64,000 nt of DNA from Pannonibacter sp. XCT-53 (GCF_009915765.1 NZ_JAABLQ010000001.1:1736001-1800000), one strand, 5' to 3'; counted from the stretch's first letter, positions 21,155-31,483 are shown. Made by a program: numbers and translations. The notes: generated by a model from the letters alone, not told the origin.

Positions 21155-21243
21155 CCGCACCGCTCCTTTGCCCGACCCATCGCTGCCGCGATGTCCTGTG
21201 CCAACCGGCCCTTGTCCCGACCCGCATCCGGCCTTCACCCGGC

Positions 21244-21276
21244 CCTGCCAGACCCCTGCCCGACCCTTGCCCGACC
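21244..21276. repeat. 11-bp tandem array, 3 units
   Basis: CCTGCCAGACC, CCTGCCCGACC and CTTGCCCGACC follow head to tail, about 90 bp upstream of the transpeptidase start. The first unit shares the GCCAGACC core of the arrays near 4.2 kb. Confidence 0.8.
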
Positions 21277-21706
21277 CTTTCCGGGCAGACATCGGCCAGA
21301 CCGGTCCCGCCGCGTCCGCCCCGGGCCAGGCCGCGCGTCTGACGCGCAGGACCCGAGCCCCAAGAGCGCCCCAAGAGCGCCTCAACGGGCCACCCCACGG
21401 ACCCTGACCACGACGGTCGGCCCGGAAAAGCCACATGACCGGGCCACATGACCACACCGGAACACCGCTCCGGGACATCAGTCTACGGGAGACAGCTTTA
21501 ACAAGCCGCTTATTGCCGGAAGCCGGACAGGACGTCATGCAGGGCTCTCCGCGCCGCATCGGCCCGCGCTCTCTCCGGCAGCCTCGGGGCTGCCGCAATG
21601 GCGAGGCGGCCAAGCCGCAAGGGGGCTCCTGCAGGCGGCTGTCACCCGCATGACCACAGCCTGACATAGTCAGGATTTTGTGGCTGAAACATGTCATGCC
21701 GCAGCG

Positions 21707-21740
21707 CAAAAGCGAACGCCGCCCCGGACAGGGCGGCGTT
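21707..21740 (-). terminator. Terminator of the MarR-family gene
   Basis: On the minus strand AACGCCGCCC pairs with GGGCGGCGTT-type sequence around a short loop, then CGCTTTTGC follows. It begins about 50 bp after the regulator stop. Confidence 0.8.
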
Positions 21741-21790
21741 GCGGCAGACGCATGGCTCGCGGGGGATTGAGCTGCGGTCGTCAGGTGGGC

Positions 21791-22303
21791 TCAGAGCCGG
21801 TACAGGATCTGGTCGGTCCAGAACCGCTCGAGGCGGCGGAGCGACTTGTTGAGCTGCGTGAAATCGTCGGAATTGATCTCGCCAACCTGCTCGACCGACA
21901 GGATGTGCCGGGCGTAGAGGTCATTGACGATCCGGGCGACTTCCTGCCCCTTCGCCGTCAGGCTGACGCGGACCGAGCGGCGGTCCATGCGCGAGCGCTG
22001 GTGGTGAATGTAGCCGGTCTCGACAAGCTTCTTCAGATTGTAGGAGACGTTGGAACCGAGGTAGTAGCCGCGGGTCCGCAGCTCGCCGGCCGTCAGTTCG
22101 CTGTCGCCGATGTTGAAGAGCAGCAGGGCCTGGACGCTGTTCACGTCCGAGCGACCCATGCGGTCGAATTCGTCCTTGATGACGTCAAGCAGACGCCGGT
22201 GCAGCCTCTCGACGAGTGTCAGTGCTTCAAGGTACAACGGCTTGATGTCCGTGTCCTTTTCAGCTTGCACAGCGGCGTCTACAGCCCTGGTTGCTGAGAT
22301 CAT
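21791..22303 (-). CDS. ldtR: MarR-family regulator, LdtR-like
   Basis: A 170-residue winged-helix protein. The DNA-binding region spans about residues 45-120 (TAGELRTRGYYLGSNVSYNLKKL, then the wing HQRSRMDRRSVRVSLTAKG). It closely resembles LdtR of Sinorhizobium and Liberibacter, which activates an L,D-transpeptidase gene, and here the adjacent downstream gene on the same strand encodes one. The regulatory link is inferred from homology and adjacency. The upstream region (22318-22355) is AT-rich and contains a short GGTGG-N9-CCACC dyad. Confidence 0.85.
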   Translation of the reverse strand: MISATRAVDAAVQAEKDTDIKPLYLEALTLVERLHRRLLDVIKDEFDRMGRSDVNSVQALLLFNIGDSELTAGELRTRGYYLGSNVSYNLKKLVETGYIHHQRSRMDRRSVRVSLTAKGQEVARIVNDLYARHILSVEQVGEINSDDFTQLNKSLRRLERFWTDQILYRL

Positions 22304-22885
22304 TTGTTTGCGCCTCTATATCTACCTGTCGTCCGGTGGATATTTTTCCCACCTTGAGGCCAATATAGCCGGTCGCTTCTAAAATCCGCTTAAGGGACAC
22401 ACTGAATCGTCAGTTAAGGCAGTCGCGAGACTTTTAGGCAGCTGCCACAGCCCGAGCCGGCTAAGCCGCAGGAATGCTTGTGCTTTGACGGATCGCGCCG
22501 CATCCGCCCGCTGGCCCCCCTCCGCAGCCCCGGGCCGGCGTGCCTGATTTTTTTCCGAAATGTTTCTGCAAAAATCGCAAGGGCGCGGTAAGGGCCCGCC
22601 CCTTGCCTGCCCGGTCGCATCGGCGACGGCTCCGGCCGCGGCACGTCCCCTCCCCGCCCAGGACTGGATCACTGGACCTGCGCGCCAGAGAGGGGCGCCG
22701 GAGATGCAGAATGGCCGGGACAGGCCCGGCCATTGCCATGGGGGACAGAAAGTCCTGTCTGCCCGGTCAGGACCCCCTGCAGACCCGGTGCCGGGCCCCA
22801 CGCAGGTCCGGTGCAGGACTGCTGCAGGCCGGCCTGACGCGGGCCTGACGCCTGCCTGGCGCCGGCCCGAAGCCGACCTGAGGCC
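22304..22885. other. 582-bp gap between mmsB and ldtR
   Basis: No gene is seen. The right end should hold the ldtR promoter. The left 130 bp, next to the mmsB stop, are GC-rich and repetitive, with recurring GCAGG/GCCTGAC words but no clean period. A perfect hairpin lies at 22710-22734. Confidence 0.6.
22710..22734 (-). terminator. Perfect hairpin downstream of mmsB
   Basis: AATGGCCGGG and CCCGGCCATT pair around the loop ACAGG, about 150 bp past the mmsB stop. No U-tract is present, so it may be an mRNA 3'-end stabiliser or a factor-dependent terminator. Confidence 0.5.
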
Positions 22886-23776
22886 TCAGGCGTCGCCGCG
22901 CAGGTACTTGACGATGCCGGAGAAATCCATGTCGGCGTGGCCGGCGTTGCAGAACAGCGCGTAGAGTGCGGCCGCCTGCGCCCCCAGCGGGGTGGCGGCA
23001 CCGGCCGACTGGGCCGCTTCCTGGGCCAGTTTCAGGTCCTTCAGCATCATCTGGGCGGCAAAGCCCGGCTGATAGTCGCGGTTCGCCGGCGAGGTCGCCA
23101 CCGGACCCGGCACCGGACAGTAGCTGGTCAGCGACCAGCACTGGCCCGAGGAGGTCGAGGCGATGTCGAAGAGCTTCTGCGCGTCAAGACCGAGCCGCTC
23201 GGCCAGCACGAAGGCCTCGCTGACGGCCACCATCGAGATGCCGAGGATCATGTTGTTGCAGATCTTGGCGGCCTGGCCGGTGCCGGCGCCGCCTGCGTGG
23301 ATGATGTTCTTGCCCATCGCCGACAGCACGGGCTTGGCCCGGTCGAAGGCCTCCTGCTCGCCGCCGACCATGAAGGTCAGCGTGCCGGCCGTGGCACCGC
23401 CAACGCCGCCGGAGACGGGGGCATCGACCATCAGCAGGCCGGCCGCCCTGGCGGCTTCGGCGACGGCGCGGGCGCTGTCCACATCAATGGTCGAACTGTC
23501 GATCAGCAGCGCCCCCTTCGGCGCATTGGCAATGACACCGTCGGCGCCGGTGTAGACGCCACGCACATGCTTGCCGGCCGGCAGCATCGAGACGACGACC
23601 TCGGCATCGCGCACGGCTTCTGCCACCGTTGCGGCGGCAACGCCCCCGGCTTCGGTCAGCCGCTCCTGTGCATCCCAGTGCAGGTCATATCCGAACACGC
23701 GGTAGCCCGCCTTGGCGAGGTTGGCTGCCATCGGCCCGCCCATGTTGCCAAGGCCGATAAATCCGACTGTCATCAT
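22886..23776 (-). CDS. mmsB: 3-hydroxyisobutyrate dehydrogenase
   Basis: Oxidises 3-hydroxyisobutyrate to methylmalonate semialdehyde in valine catabolism with NAD+. The 296-residue protein has the NAD-binding start FIGLGNMGGPMAANLAKAGY, the substrate motif DAPVSGGVGGATAGTLTFM, and the catalytic lysine in GTGQAAKICNNM. A G-rich ribosome-binding site precedes two adjacent ATGs. It is last in the likely valine operon; methylmalonate-semialdehyde dehydrogenase (mmsA) is not in the window. Confidence 0.95.
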   Translation of the reverse strand: MMTVGFIGLGNMGGPMAANLAKAGYRVFGYDLHWDAQERLTEAGGVAAATVAEAVRDAEVVVSMLPAGKHVRGVYTGADGVIANAPKGALLIDSSTIDVDSARAVAEAARAAGLLMVDAPVSGGVGGATAGTLTFMVGGEQEAFDRAKPVLSAMGKNIIHAGGAGTGQAAKICNNMILGISMVAVSEAFVLAERLGLDAQKLFDIASTSSGQCWSLTSYCPVPGPVATSPANRDYQPGFAAQMMLKDLKLAQEAAQSAGAATPLGAQAAALYALFCNAGHADMDFSGIVKYLRGDA

Positions 23777-23855
23777 GCTGAAGTCCCCCCGAGTGTGTCG
23801 CTCACATCTGGATGCCGTCCGGTTCCCGTCTGGTGCGGCCTGGCGGCTTACCTTT

Positions 23856-24269
23856 CTACTTCTTCCTCTGTTCCTGCTCCATTAAGTAGAGCAGCAAAAG
23901 ATAGGCTGCGATGGTAAGCATGTAGAAAGATATTTCATATGGCCTGCGGCCGAAGATGTCGGCAAAGGCCGTGTGCATCACGATCTGGCTGAGCGCCCGG
24001 AACAGCCACATGACCGTGCCCCAGGACACTGTCAGCCACAGGCCTATGCCGGCCACGAGATCGAGCACGGCAAAGAAAACCGTGGCCGTCTGCCATTCCA
24101 CCGGCATGTCCCAGAACCAGACGCCGCGCCAGGGGGCAAAGCCCACGATGCGCGCCCAGTGGATGATGCCGCCGGCGATGAGCAGCAGCGCCATGATCCG
24201 CAGATACCAGAGCAGGACCGTCGACCAGGGCGGCCGGTTCTTCAGAAGATCCTGGAAGGTGACGATCAT
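23856..24269 (-). CDS. Small integral membrane protein (DUF6163-like)
   Basis: A 137-residue protein with about four hydrophobic segments (VLLWYLRIMALLLIAGGIIHW, FFAVLDLVAGIGLWLTV, VMWLFRALSQIVMH, ISFYMLTIAAYLLLLYL) and a lysine-ending tail. It resembles rhizobial DUF6163 proteins, though I could not verify this. The function is unknown. It lies inside the valine run on the same strand, between the hydrolase and mmsB. Neither the ATG at 24269 nor the one at 24305 has a clear ribosome-binding site. Confidence 0.72.
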   Translation of the reverse strand: MIVTFQDLLKNRPPWSTVLLWYLRIMALLLIAGGIIHWARIVGFAPWRGVWFWDMPVEWQTATVFFAVLDLVAGIGLWLTVSWGTVMWLFRALSQIVMHTAFADIFGRRPYEISFYMLTIAAYLLLLYLMEQEQRKK

Positions 24270-24322
24270 GGGCGGCCCCGGTTCGGCGGCCCCGGAGGGC
24301 CGCAAGGGTAAGTCGGACGTGC

Positions 24323-25369
24323 TCAGGCCAGCGGCAGGTCGCCGCCGGCTGGCTCTCCGAAATACGCCCCGAGCGCGGCACTGTCCACCTGGTCGAGCCG
24401 CTCCGGCGACCAGCGCGGCGCGTTATCCTTGTCGATCAGCACGGCGCGGACCCCCTCGTAGAAGTCGCCGTGTTTCAGGATCTCCGACACGATGCGGAAC
24501 TCCATGCGCATGCAGGCATTGAAGTCGAGCCCCGCGCCACGCTGGAGCTGCTCGAATGTCAGGGCAAGGCTGGTCGGCGACTTGCTGGCGATCGCCTGAC
24601 GGGTGCTGTCGGCAAAGGCGCCTTCGGCTGCGTTTAGGGCTGCCAGCACCGCAGCCAGCGTCGGCTGGGTGAAGATGCGGGCAATCTCGCCGGCCACGGC
24701 CGCGAGCGGCGCCTCGCCCGGCTCCATCGCATGGGCGGCGATGGTTGCCTCGATGTCCTCGGCCGTCACCAGCGCCTCGCCCAGCGCCGGCAGCGCGTCG
24801 GAGGCCACCGCATGGGTCAGCACGCCGGCATGAAGCGCATCGGCCTGCTTCAGCCGCGCGGCCGAGAGCGCGCAGTAAAGGCCGATGCCGCCCGGCAGAC
24901 GCGGCAGGAAATAGGAGCCGCCCACGTCCGGGAAGAAGCCGATGCCCGTTTCCGGCATGGCGAACAGGGTCTTTTCCGTGCCGATGCGGTGGCTGCCGTG
25001 GACGGAGAGGCCGACGCCGCCGCCCATGACGATGCCGTCGATCAGCGAGATCCAGGGCCGGGGGGACGCCTTGATCCGGGCATTGAGGGTGTATTCCTCG
25101 GCAAAGAACCGGGTCTGCTCGGCATCGCCGGTGCGGCCGCGCGTCTCGCCGCTCTCGTAGACCTTGCGGATGTCGCCGCCGGCGCAGAAGGCCTTGCCGC
25201 CGGCCCCACGCAGGAGGATGCGCGTCACGGCCGGGTCGCGGTCCCAGACGTCGAGCTGTGCGGCGATGGCGCGCACCATCTCCAGCGTCAGGGCATTCAG
25301 CGCCTGCGGACGGTTGAGGGTGATGAGCCCGGCCTTGCCGCGCTGCTCGAACAGGACATCCTCGGTCAT
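24323..25369 (-). CDS. 3-hydroxyisobutyryl-CoA hydrolase
   Basis: A 348-residue crotonase-fold enzyme. FCAGGDIRKVYESG and MGGGVGLSVHGSHRIGTE, followed by LFAMPETGIGFFPDVGGSYF, are hallmarks of 3-hydroxyisobutyryl-CoA hydrolase rather than ordinary enoyl-CoA hydratase. It would release 3-hydroxyisobutyrate for the nearby mmsB product. GGGAGG lies just upstream of the ATG, and it starts 17 bp after the acyl-CoA dehydrogenase stop. Confidence 0.92.
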   Translation of the reverse strand: MTEDVLFEQRGKAGLITLNRPQALNALTLEMVRAIAAQLDVWDRDPAVTRILLRGAGGKAFCAGGDIRKVYESGETRGRTGDAEQTRFFAEEYTLNARIKASPRPWISLIDGIVMGGGVGLSVHGSHRIGTEKTLFAMPETGIGFFPDVGGSYFLPRLPGGIGLYCALSAARLKQADALHAGVLTHAVASDALPALGEALVTAEDIEATIAAHAMEPGEAPLAAVAGEIARIFTQPTLAAVLAALNAAEGAFADSTRQAIASKSPTSLALTFEQLQRGAGLDFNACMRMEFRIVSEILKHGDFYEGVRAVLIDKDNAPRWSPERLDQVDSAALGAYFGEPAGGDLPLA

Positions 25370-25386
25370 TCCACGCCTCCCCGGGC

Positions 25387-26526
25387 TCAGCGGCCGACCA
25401 GATCGCGGGCGATGATCAGCCGCATGATCTCGTTGGTTCCCTCCAGGATCTGATGCACCCGCACGTCGCGCAGGTAGCGTTCGATCGGATAGTCACGCAG
25501 GTAGCCGTAGCCGCCATGCATCTGCAACGCCTCGTTGACGACGGCAAAGCCCGTGTCGGTGGCAAGCCGCTTGGCCATGGCCGCGAGACGGGTCGCGCCG
25601 GGGGCCTTGTCGTTGACCGCCACGGCCGCCTTGTGCAGGAGCAGCCGCGCCGCCTCCAGCTCGGTTGCCATGTCGGCCAGGCGGAACTGCAGCGCCTGGA
25701 ACTCGACCAGGGGCCGGCCGAACTGCTGGCGCTCCTTCAGATAGGCAATGGCCCGGTCGAGACAGGTCTGGGCAGCGCCCAGCGAACAGGCGCCGATGTT
25801 GAGGCGGCCGCCGTCGAGGCCGGCCATGGCGAACTTGAACCCTTCGCCCTCCTCGCCGATGCGGTTCTCGGCCGGGATGCGGCAGTCGGTGAAGTTGACC
25901 TGGGCGGTCGGCTGGCTCTTCCAGCCGAGCTTGACCTCCTGTGCGCCGAAGCTGAGGCCGGGCGTGCCCTTCTCGACCACGAAGCAGGAGATGCCCCGCG
26001 CGCCCTCGCCGCCGGTGCGGGCCATGACGATATAGACATCGGCCGCGCCGCCGCCGGAAATGAAGGCCTTGGACCCGTTCAGCACATAGCTGTCGCCGTC
26101 GCGCACCGCCCGGGTCCTGAGGCTCGCCGCATCCGAGCCCGAGCCCGGCTCGGTCAGGCAGTAGCTGCCGAAGCGGCGCATGGCGCAGAGGTCGGGAACA
26201 TGACGCTGGCGCAGCGTCTCGGACCCGAACTGGTCGATCATCCAGCCGACCATGTTGTGGATGGTGATGTAGGCCGTGGTCGAGGTGCAGCCCTTGGCCA
26301 GTTCCTCGAAAATGAGCGCGGCATCAAGCCGGGTCAGGCCCGATCCGCCCACGTCCTCGCGCACATAGACCCCGGCAAACCCCAGCTCGGCAGCCTTGCG
26401 CAGCGTGTCGACGGGGAAGATCGATTTCTCGTCCCAGTCCCGGGCGTGTGGCTCCATCTCGTCGCGGGCAAAGCCTGCGGCCAGCTCCTGGAACGCGCGC
26501 TGGTCCTCTGTCAGGGAAAAATCCAT
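25387..26526 (-). CDS. Acyl-CoA dehydrogenase, probable isobutyryl-CoA dehydrogenase
   Basis: A 379-residue FAD flavoprotein. It starts [20 protein letters not shown] and contains [34 protein letters not shown] and the C-terminal [13 protein letters not shown], which holds the catalytic Glu. Context and resemblance to ACAD8 suggest oxidation of isobutyryl-CoA in valine degradation. A frame open to 26748 is rejected: GGGAGG precedes the ATG at 26526 and the extra residues have no family similarity. It appears to be first in the operon. Confidence 0.92.
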   Translation of the reverse strand: MDFSLTEDQRAFQELAAGFARDEMEPHARDWDEKSIFPVDTLRKAAELGFAGVYVREDVGGSGLTRLDAALIFEELAKGCTSTTAYITIHNMVGWMIDQFGSETLRQRHVPDLCAMRRFGSYCLTEPGSGSDAASLRTRAVRDGDSYVLNGSKAFISGGGAADVYIVMARTGGEGARGISCFVVEKGTPGLSFGAQEVKLGWKSQPTAQVNFTDCRIPAENRIGEEGEGFKFAMAGLDGGRLNIGACSLGAAQTCLDRAIAYLKERQQFGRPLVEFQALQFRLADMATELEAARLLLHKAAVAVNDKAPGATRLAAMAKRLATDTGFAVVNEALQMHGGYGYLRDYPIERYLRDVRVHQILEGTNEIMRLIIARDLVGR

Positions 26527-26671
26527 GGCCACCTCCCGTTGCTCGCAGGCCCTCGCGCCGGCCGCGCCGCTCCGCCTGACCGCATCATGGCACCGGTCAC
26601 GGCGCAAGGCAGGAGGGCAAAAGGATGCATCCGGCCGGGCTTCCTTTGCGTGCAATCCGGGGTAGCGTTTT

Positions 26672-27959
<1,288 letters not shown>

Positions 27960-27991
27960 GCCTCCCGTTTCCGTTCAGGTCAAGGATCCCG

Positions 27992-29221
27992 ATGCCCCTG
28001 CCGATCACGCTTGCCGATGTCCAGGATGCCGCCCGCCTCATCGACGGCGCCGTCCTGCGCACGCCCTTCCTGCCGGCGCCGAAGCTGTCGGCGCTGACGG
28101 GGGCCACCGTCAGCGTCAAGTACGACAACCTCCAGGTGACAGGCGCCTTCAAGGAGCGCGGCGCGCTGGTGAAGCTCCTGTCGCTGACGGCCGAGGAACG
28201 GGCGCGCGGCGTCATCGCCATGTCGGCCGGCAACCATGCCCAGGCCGTCGCCTACCATGCCGGGCGTCTCGGCATCCCGGCGACCATCGTCATGCCGGAG
28301 CCGACGCCCTTCGTGAAGATCACCGCCACGCGCGGCTATGGCGCCACCGTGGTCCTGTCGGGCGACACGCTGGTCGAGGCCAAGGCCGAGGCGCAACGCC
28401 TGTCGGAAGAGCATGGCTTCGTCTGGGTGCACCCGTTTGACGATCCGCATGTGATGCGCGGCCAGGGCACCATCGCGCTGGAGATGCTGGCCGAGGACCC
28501 GGACCTCGACTGTCTCGTCGTGCCGGTGGGCGGCGGCGGACTGATTTCCGGGATGGCGGTGGCAGCCAAGGGGCTGAAGCCGTCGATCTCCGTCATCGGC
28601 GTCGAGACCCGGCTCTATCCGGCGATGTGGGGGGCGATCAAGCAGGAGAGCGTGACCTGCGGCGGCCCGACCATCGCCGAAGGCATTGCCGTGCGCGACG
28701 TGGGCGACCTCACCCGGACGGTGGTGGCCGAGCTGGTCGAGGACATCATCCTGGCCGAGGAAAGCGCCATCGAGCGGGCGATCAACCTGTTCCTGACGCA
28801 GCAGAAGACGCTGGCCGAGGGCGCCGGGGCCGCCGGCCTTGCGGCCCTGCTCACCGACCCGGCCCGCTTTGCTGGCCGGAGGGTCGGGCTTGTCCTGTGC
28901 GGCGGCAACATCGACCCGCGCCTCGTCTCGTCCATCGTGGTGCGGGAACTGGCCCGCGACGGCCGCCTGCTCGCCATCCGCATCGACACGCCCGACCGGC
29001 CGGGCGTGCTGGGCGAGATCACCACCCTCATCGGCCGCCTGCAGGGGAATGTGGTCGATGTCTCGCATCACCGCCTGTTCCTCAACGTGCCGGCCAAGGG
29101 CGCGACGCTGGACGTCACCTTCGAGACCTTCGACGCCGCCCATGGCCAGAAGATCATCTCGGCCCTCGAAGCGCGTGGCTTCCCCGTGCGGCCGATGAAC
29201 GTGGCCGAGGTGATGGCCTGA
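27992..29221 (+). CDS. Threonine ammonia-lyase with C-terminal ACT domain
   Basis: A 409-residue PLP enzyme deaminating threonine (and perhaps serine) to 2-oxobutyrate. The PLP lysine is in VTGAFKERGA and the phosphate-binding glycine loop is VPVGGGGLISG; SAGNHAQAVAYHAG is also typical. An ACT-like domain (IDTPDRPGVLGEITTLIGRL) occupies the last 80 residues and may be allosteric. It lies 32 bp after hemB. Whether it is biosynthetic (ilvA) or catabolic (tdcB-like) cannot be decided. Confidence 0.92.
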   Translation: MPLPITLADVQDAARLIDGAVLRTPFLPAPKLSALTGATVSVKYDNLQVTGAFKERGALVKLLSLTAEERARGVIAMSAGNHAQAVAYHAGRLGIPATIVMPEPTPFVKITATRGYGATVVLSGDTLVEAKAEAQRLSEEHGFVWVHPFDDPHVMRGQGTIALEMLAEDPDLDCLVVPVGGGGLISGMAVAAKGLKPSISVIGVETRLYPAMWGAIKQESVTCGGPTIAEGIAVRDVGDLTRTVVAELVEDIILAEESAIERAINLFLTQQKTLAEGAGAAGLAALLTDPARFAGRRVGLVLCGGNIDPRLVSSIVVRELARDGRLLAIRIDTPDRPGVLGEITTLIGRLQGNVVDVSHHRLFLNVPAKGATLDVTFETFDAAHGQKIISALEARGFPVRPMNVAEVMA

Positions 29222-29315
29222 GCGTCTGCACCGTCGGATGGGGGCCGACAGAATCGGCGGCACGGCCGGCAGGCTGTGCTAGCCTGTCGTCCTGCAGTGC
29301 AGCCGGGGGGACCGC

Positions 29316-30608
29316 ATGGCCGTTACATCCACCACCACGATCACCAATCCGGGGGTCGTCTCGGCGACACTTGCCGCGCAGATCGTCGCCAACACCCAGG
29401 CCGCCTTCGGCCGCTGGGCGACGCAGCTTGCCGGCACCGCCACGATCGACATCTCGGTCACGCTGCAGCCGGGTCTCGGGGCCGCACTTGCGAACGCCGC
29501 CGCAGCCACCGGCATCTTCGTCACCGAGCTGAACGGCCGCAACCTGTTCCTCGACGGCACCATCGCCGAGATCCTGACAGGCAAGGATCCGAACGGTACC
29601 ACGGCGGACATCCTGATCAACGTGGATCTCGACGACATCCGCGCCGATGTCTTCCATTTCGATCCGTCGAACGGGACCAGTCCCGCGGTCCCGGGCGGCA
29701 AGATCGACTATCTCTCCGTCGCCATGCACGAGATCGGCCACGGGCTCGGCTTCAACGGCTGGGCGGCCGCCAGCTACGACCTCACCGGCGTCACGGCCCT
29801 GTCGAGCTTCGACCGCTTCATCGGCAAGGTGAACGGCCAGGGCGTCTTCACCGGCCCCAATACCGTGGCGCTGAACGGCGGCCCGCTGGTGCTGGAGTCC
29901 GGGCCGCACATCAACCAGGGCTCCGACGACCTCATGGCCCCTGCCGCCGGGGACGGCATCGCCTACACGGTGAGCGCGATCAACTTCGCCATCCTGTCGG
30001 ACATCGGCATGCCCACCCGGGGGAACGACCTCCTGCTGCGCCCGGCCGAGGGCGGCACGCTGACCGGCGGCGCGGGCCGCGACACGCTGGCGATGTTTGC
30101 CCCGCGGGACCAGTTCACCGTGACCGGCAGCACCGTGCGCAGCCCCTTCGAGCAATGGCAGACGCAGGAGATCGAGCGCCTCGCCTTCACCGACGGCGTG
30201 CTGGCGCTGGATCTCGACGGCAATGCCGGACAGGTCTACCGCCTCTATCAGGCCGCCTTTGCCCGGACGCCGGACACGGCCGGCCTTGCCCACAATCTCA
30301 AGCTGGTCGATGCCGGCATGGCGCTCAAGACCATGTCGAGCGCCTTCATCGGCTCGCAGGAGTTTCGGCAGCGCTACGGCGAGACCGTCGCCGACGGCGT
30401 CTACATCAACGCCCTCTACCGCAACGTGCTCGGCCGCGACGCCGATGCCGGCGGCCTTGCGGGCTGGCAACAGCGCCTCGCCGACGGGTCCTGGGACCGG
30501 GCGTCGGTGCTGATCGGCTTTTCCGAAAGCGCGGAGAACAAGGCCCTCGTCGGCGTGGTCATTGCCAACGGCATCTGGCTCGGCAGCGAGGGCGCGATCG
30601 TGGGATGA
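29316..30608 (+). CDS. Putative secreted zinc metalloprotease with DUF4214 domain
   Basis: A 430-residue protein with no recognisable signal peptide. The N-terminal half has a zinc-protease motif H138-E-I-G-H142-G-L-G-F, but position 11 of the metzincin pattern is Gly148 rather than His/Asp. LMAPAAGDGIAYTVSAINFAI suggests a downstream structural turn. Residues about 250-270 (GGTLTGGAGRDTLAMF) resemble one RTX-like turn. Residues about 305-400 match DUF4214: VYRLYQAAFARTPDTAGL and INALYRNVLGRDADAGGLAGW. DUF4214 is common in type I-secreted surface proteins. The substrate is unknown and no secretion genes are adjacent. Confidence 0.75.
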   Translation: MAVTSTTTITNPGVVSATLAAQIVANTQAAFGRWATQLAGTATIDISVTLQPGLGAALANAAAATGIFVTELNGRNLFLDGTIAEILTGKDPNGTTADILINVDLDDIRADVFHFDPSNGTSPAVPGGKIDYLSVAMHEIGHGLGFNGWAAASYDLTGVTALSSFDRFIGKVNGQGVFTGPNTVALNGGPLVLESGPHINQGSDDLMAPAAGDGIAYTVSAINFAILSDIGMPTRGNDLLLRPAEGGTLTGGAGRDTLAMFAPRDQFTVTGSTVRSPFEQWQTQEIERLAFTDGVLALDLDGNAGQVYRLYQAAFARTPDTAGLAHNLKLVDAGMALKTMSSAFIGSQEFRQRYGETVADGVYINALYRNVLGRDADAGGLAGWQQRLADGSWDRASVLIGFSESAENKALVGVVIANGIWLGSEGAIVG

Positions 30609-30639
30609 CGGATTGGGCCTGCCGTCCGGCAGCAAGGAC

Positions 30640-30768
30640 GTCATCGGGGCCATCATCGGGGCCATCATCGGGGCCATCCGCCCGACCACGCTCAGACCAC
30701 GCTCAGACCACCCTCAGGCCAACCCCCAGGCCAGCCGTCTGGCCAACCCTCAGGCCAGCCTTCAGGCC
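30640..30768. repeat. Tandem arrays of 12 bp x3 and 11-12 bp x7
   Basis: GTCATCGGGGCC and two copies of ATCATCGGGGCC run 30640-30675. GACCACGCTCA twice and GACCACCCTCA follow at 30684-30716, then GGCCAACCCCCA, GGCCAGCCGTCT, GGCCAACCCTCA and GGCCAGCCTTCA to 30764. They lie between the metalloprotease and RDD genes. Confidence 0.9.
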
Positions 30769-30877
30769 GGCATCGCCCCCCCGCTCGCACCGGGGGCTCC
30801 TGACCGGCCACAGCTACGGACGGGCTGCTTGCATTGCGGCCCCGGGTCTCCCACATCAGGACCAGAAGGAGACTGCG

Positions 30878-31369
30878 ATGAGTTACGATGCCACTTATGC
30901 CGAGCCGAAGCGGGACGCGTTCGACCCCATGGCCAATCCGGCCCTGTTCGACGGGATCCGGGGGAAGCGCGTCTTCGCGTTCCTGATCGATGTGCTGTTC
31001 GTCGCGTTCTTCTCGTTCCTGGCGGCGGTGCTCGTGTTCTTTCTCGGCGTCTTCACGCTGGGCCTTGGCGTGTTTCTCTACGCCTTCCTCTGGCAGGGCG
31101 TCGCGCTCGTCTACACGGCCGTGACCCTCGGCGGGCCCCGGGCGGCGACGCCGGGCATGCGGATGATGGGCCTCGAGATGCGGCTCTGGTACGGCGCCCG
31201 GCCCTATGCGCTGCTGGCCGCGATGCATGTGCTGCTGTTCTGGGTGTCGGTGACCCTGCTGACGCCGCTCGTCGTGCTGGTCAGCCTGTTCAGCGACCGC
31301 AAGCGCCTGCTGCATGACATCGTGCTCGGCACGGTCGTCGTCAACGCCCACGCCCTGCCGCGCGCCTGA
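30878..31369 (+). CDS. RDD-family membrane protein
   Basis: A 163-residue protein with an RDD domain. RKRLLHDIVLGTVVVNA near the end and RGKRVFAFLIDVLFVAFFSF are typical, with three or four hydrophobic segments. Family members are poorly understood inner-membrane proteins, some proposed as transporters. AGAAGGAGA sits 5 nt before the ATG. It has its own leader, with the repeats at 30640-30768 upstream. Confidence 0.87.
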   Translation: MSYDATYAEPKRDAFDPMANPALFDGIRGKRVFAFLIDVLFVAFFSFLAAVLVFFLGVFTLGLGVFLYAFLWQGVALVYTAVTLGGPRAATPGMRMMGLEMRLWYGARPYALLAAMHVLLFWVSVTLLTPLVVLVSLFSDRKRLLHDIVLGTVVVNAHALPRA

Positions 31370-31463
31370 CGACAGCGCCCCTCTGCACAGCTCCTCCTGA
31401 AGTGCTGCGCCACAGCGCGGCGCCGGCCCGGGTGCGCCCCGGATCCTGCCGCTTGCGACCCGT

Positions 31464-31483
31464 CCGGGCGGACCTCCGCCCGG
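31464..31483 (+). terminator. Hairpin downstream of the RDD gene
   Basis: CCGGGCGGA and TCCGCCCGG pair perfectly around CC, about 95 bp after the RDD stop. Only a weak U-tract (GTTGCTT) follows. Confidence 0.5.

Larger units (their letters stand above)
21155..21790. other. 636-bp gap between L,D-transpeptidase and its putative regulator
   Basis: No convincing gene is seen. The part next to the transpeptidase is C-rich and repetitive (see 21244-21276). The rest shows nothing I recognise apart from the terminator at 21707-21740. The transpeptidase promoter should be here. Confidence 0.6.

Noticed and set aside
22318..22355. LdtR autoregulatory operator at GGTGG-N9-CCACC
   Set aside because: The arms are only 5 bp, too short to claim; mentioned only as context in the regulator entry.
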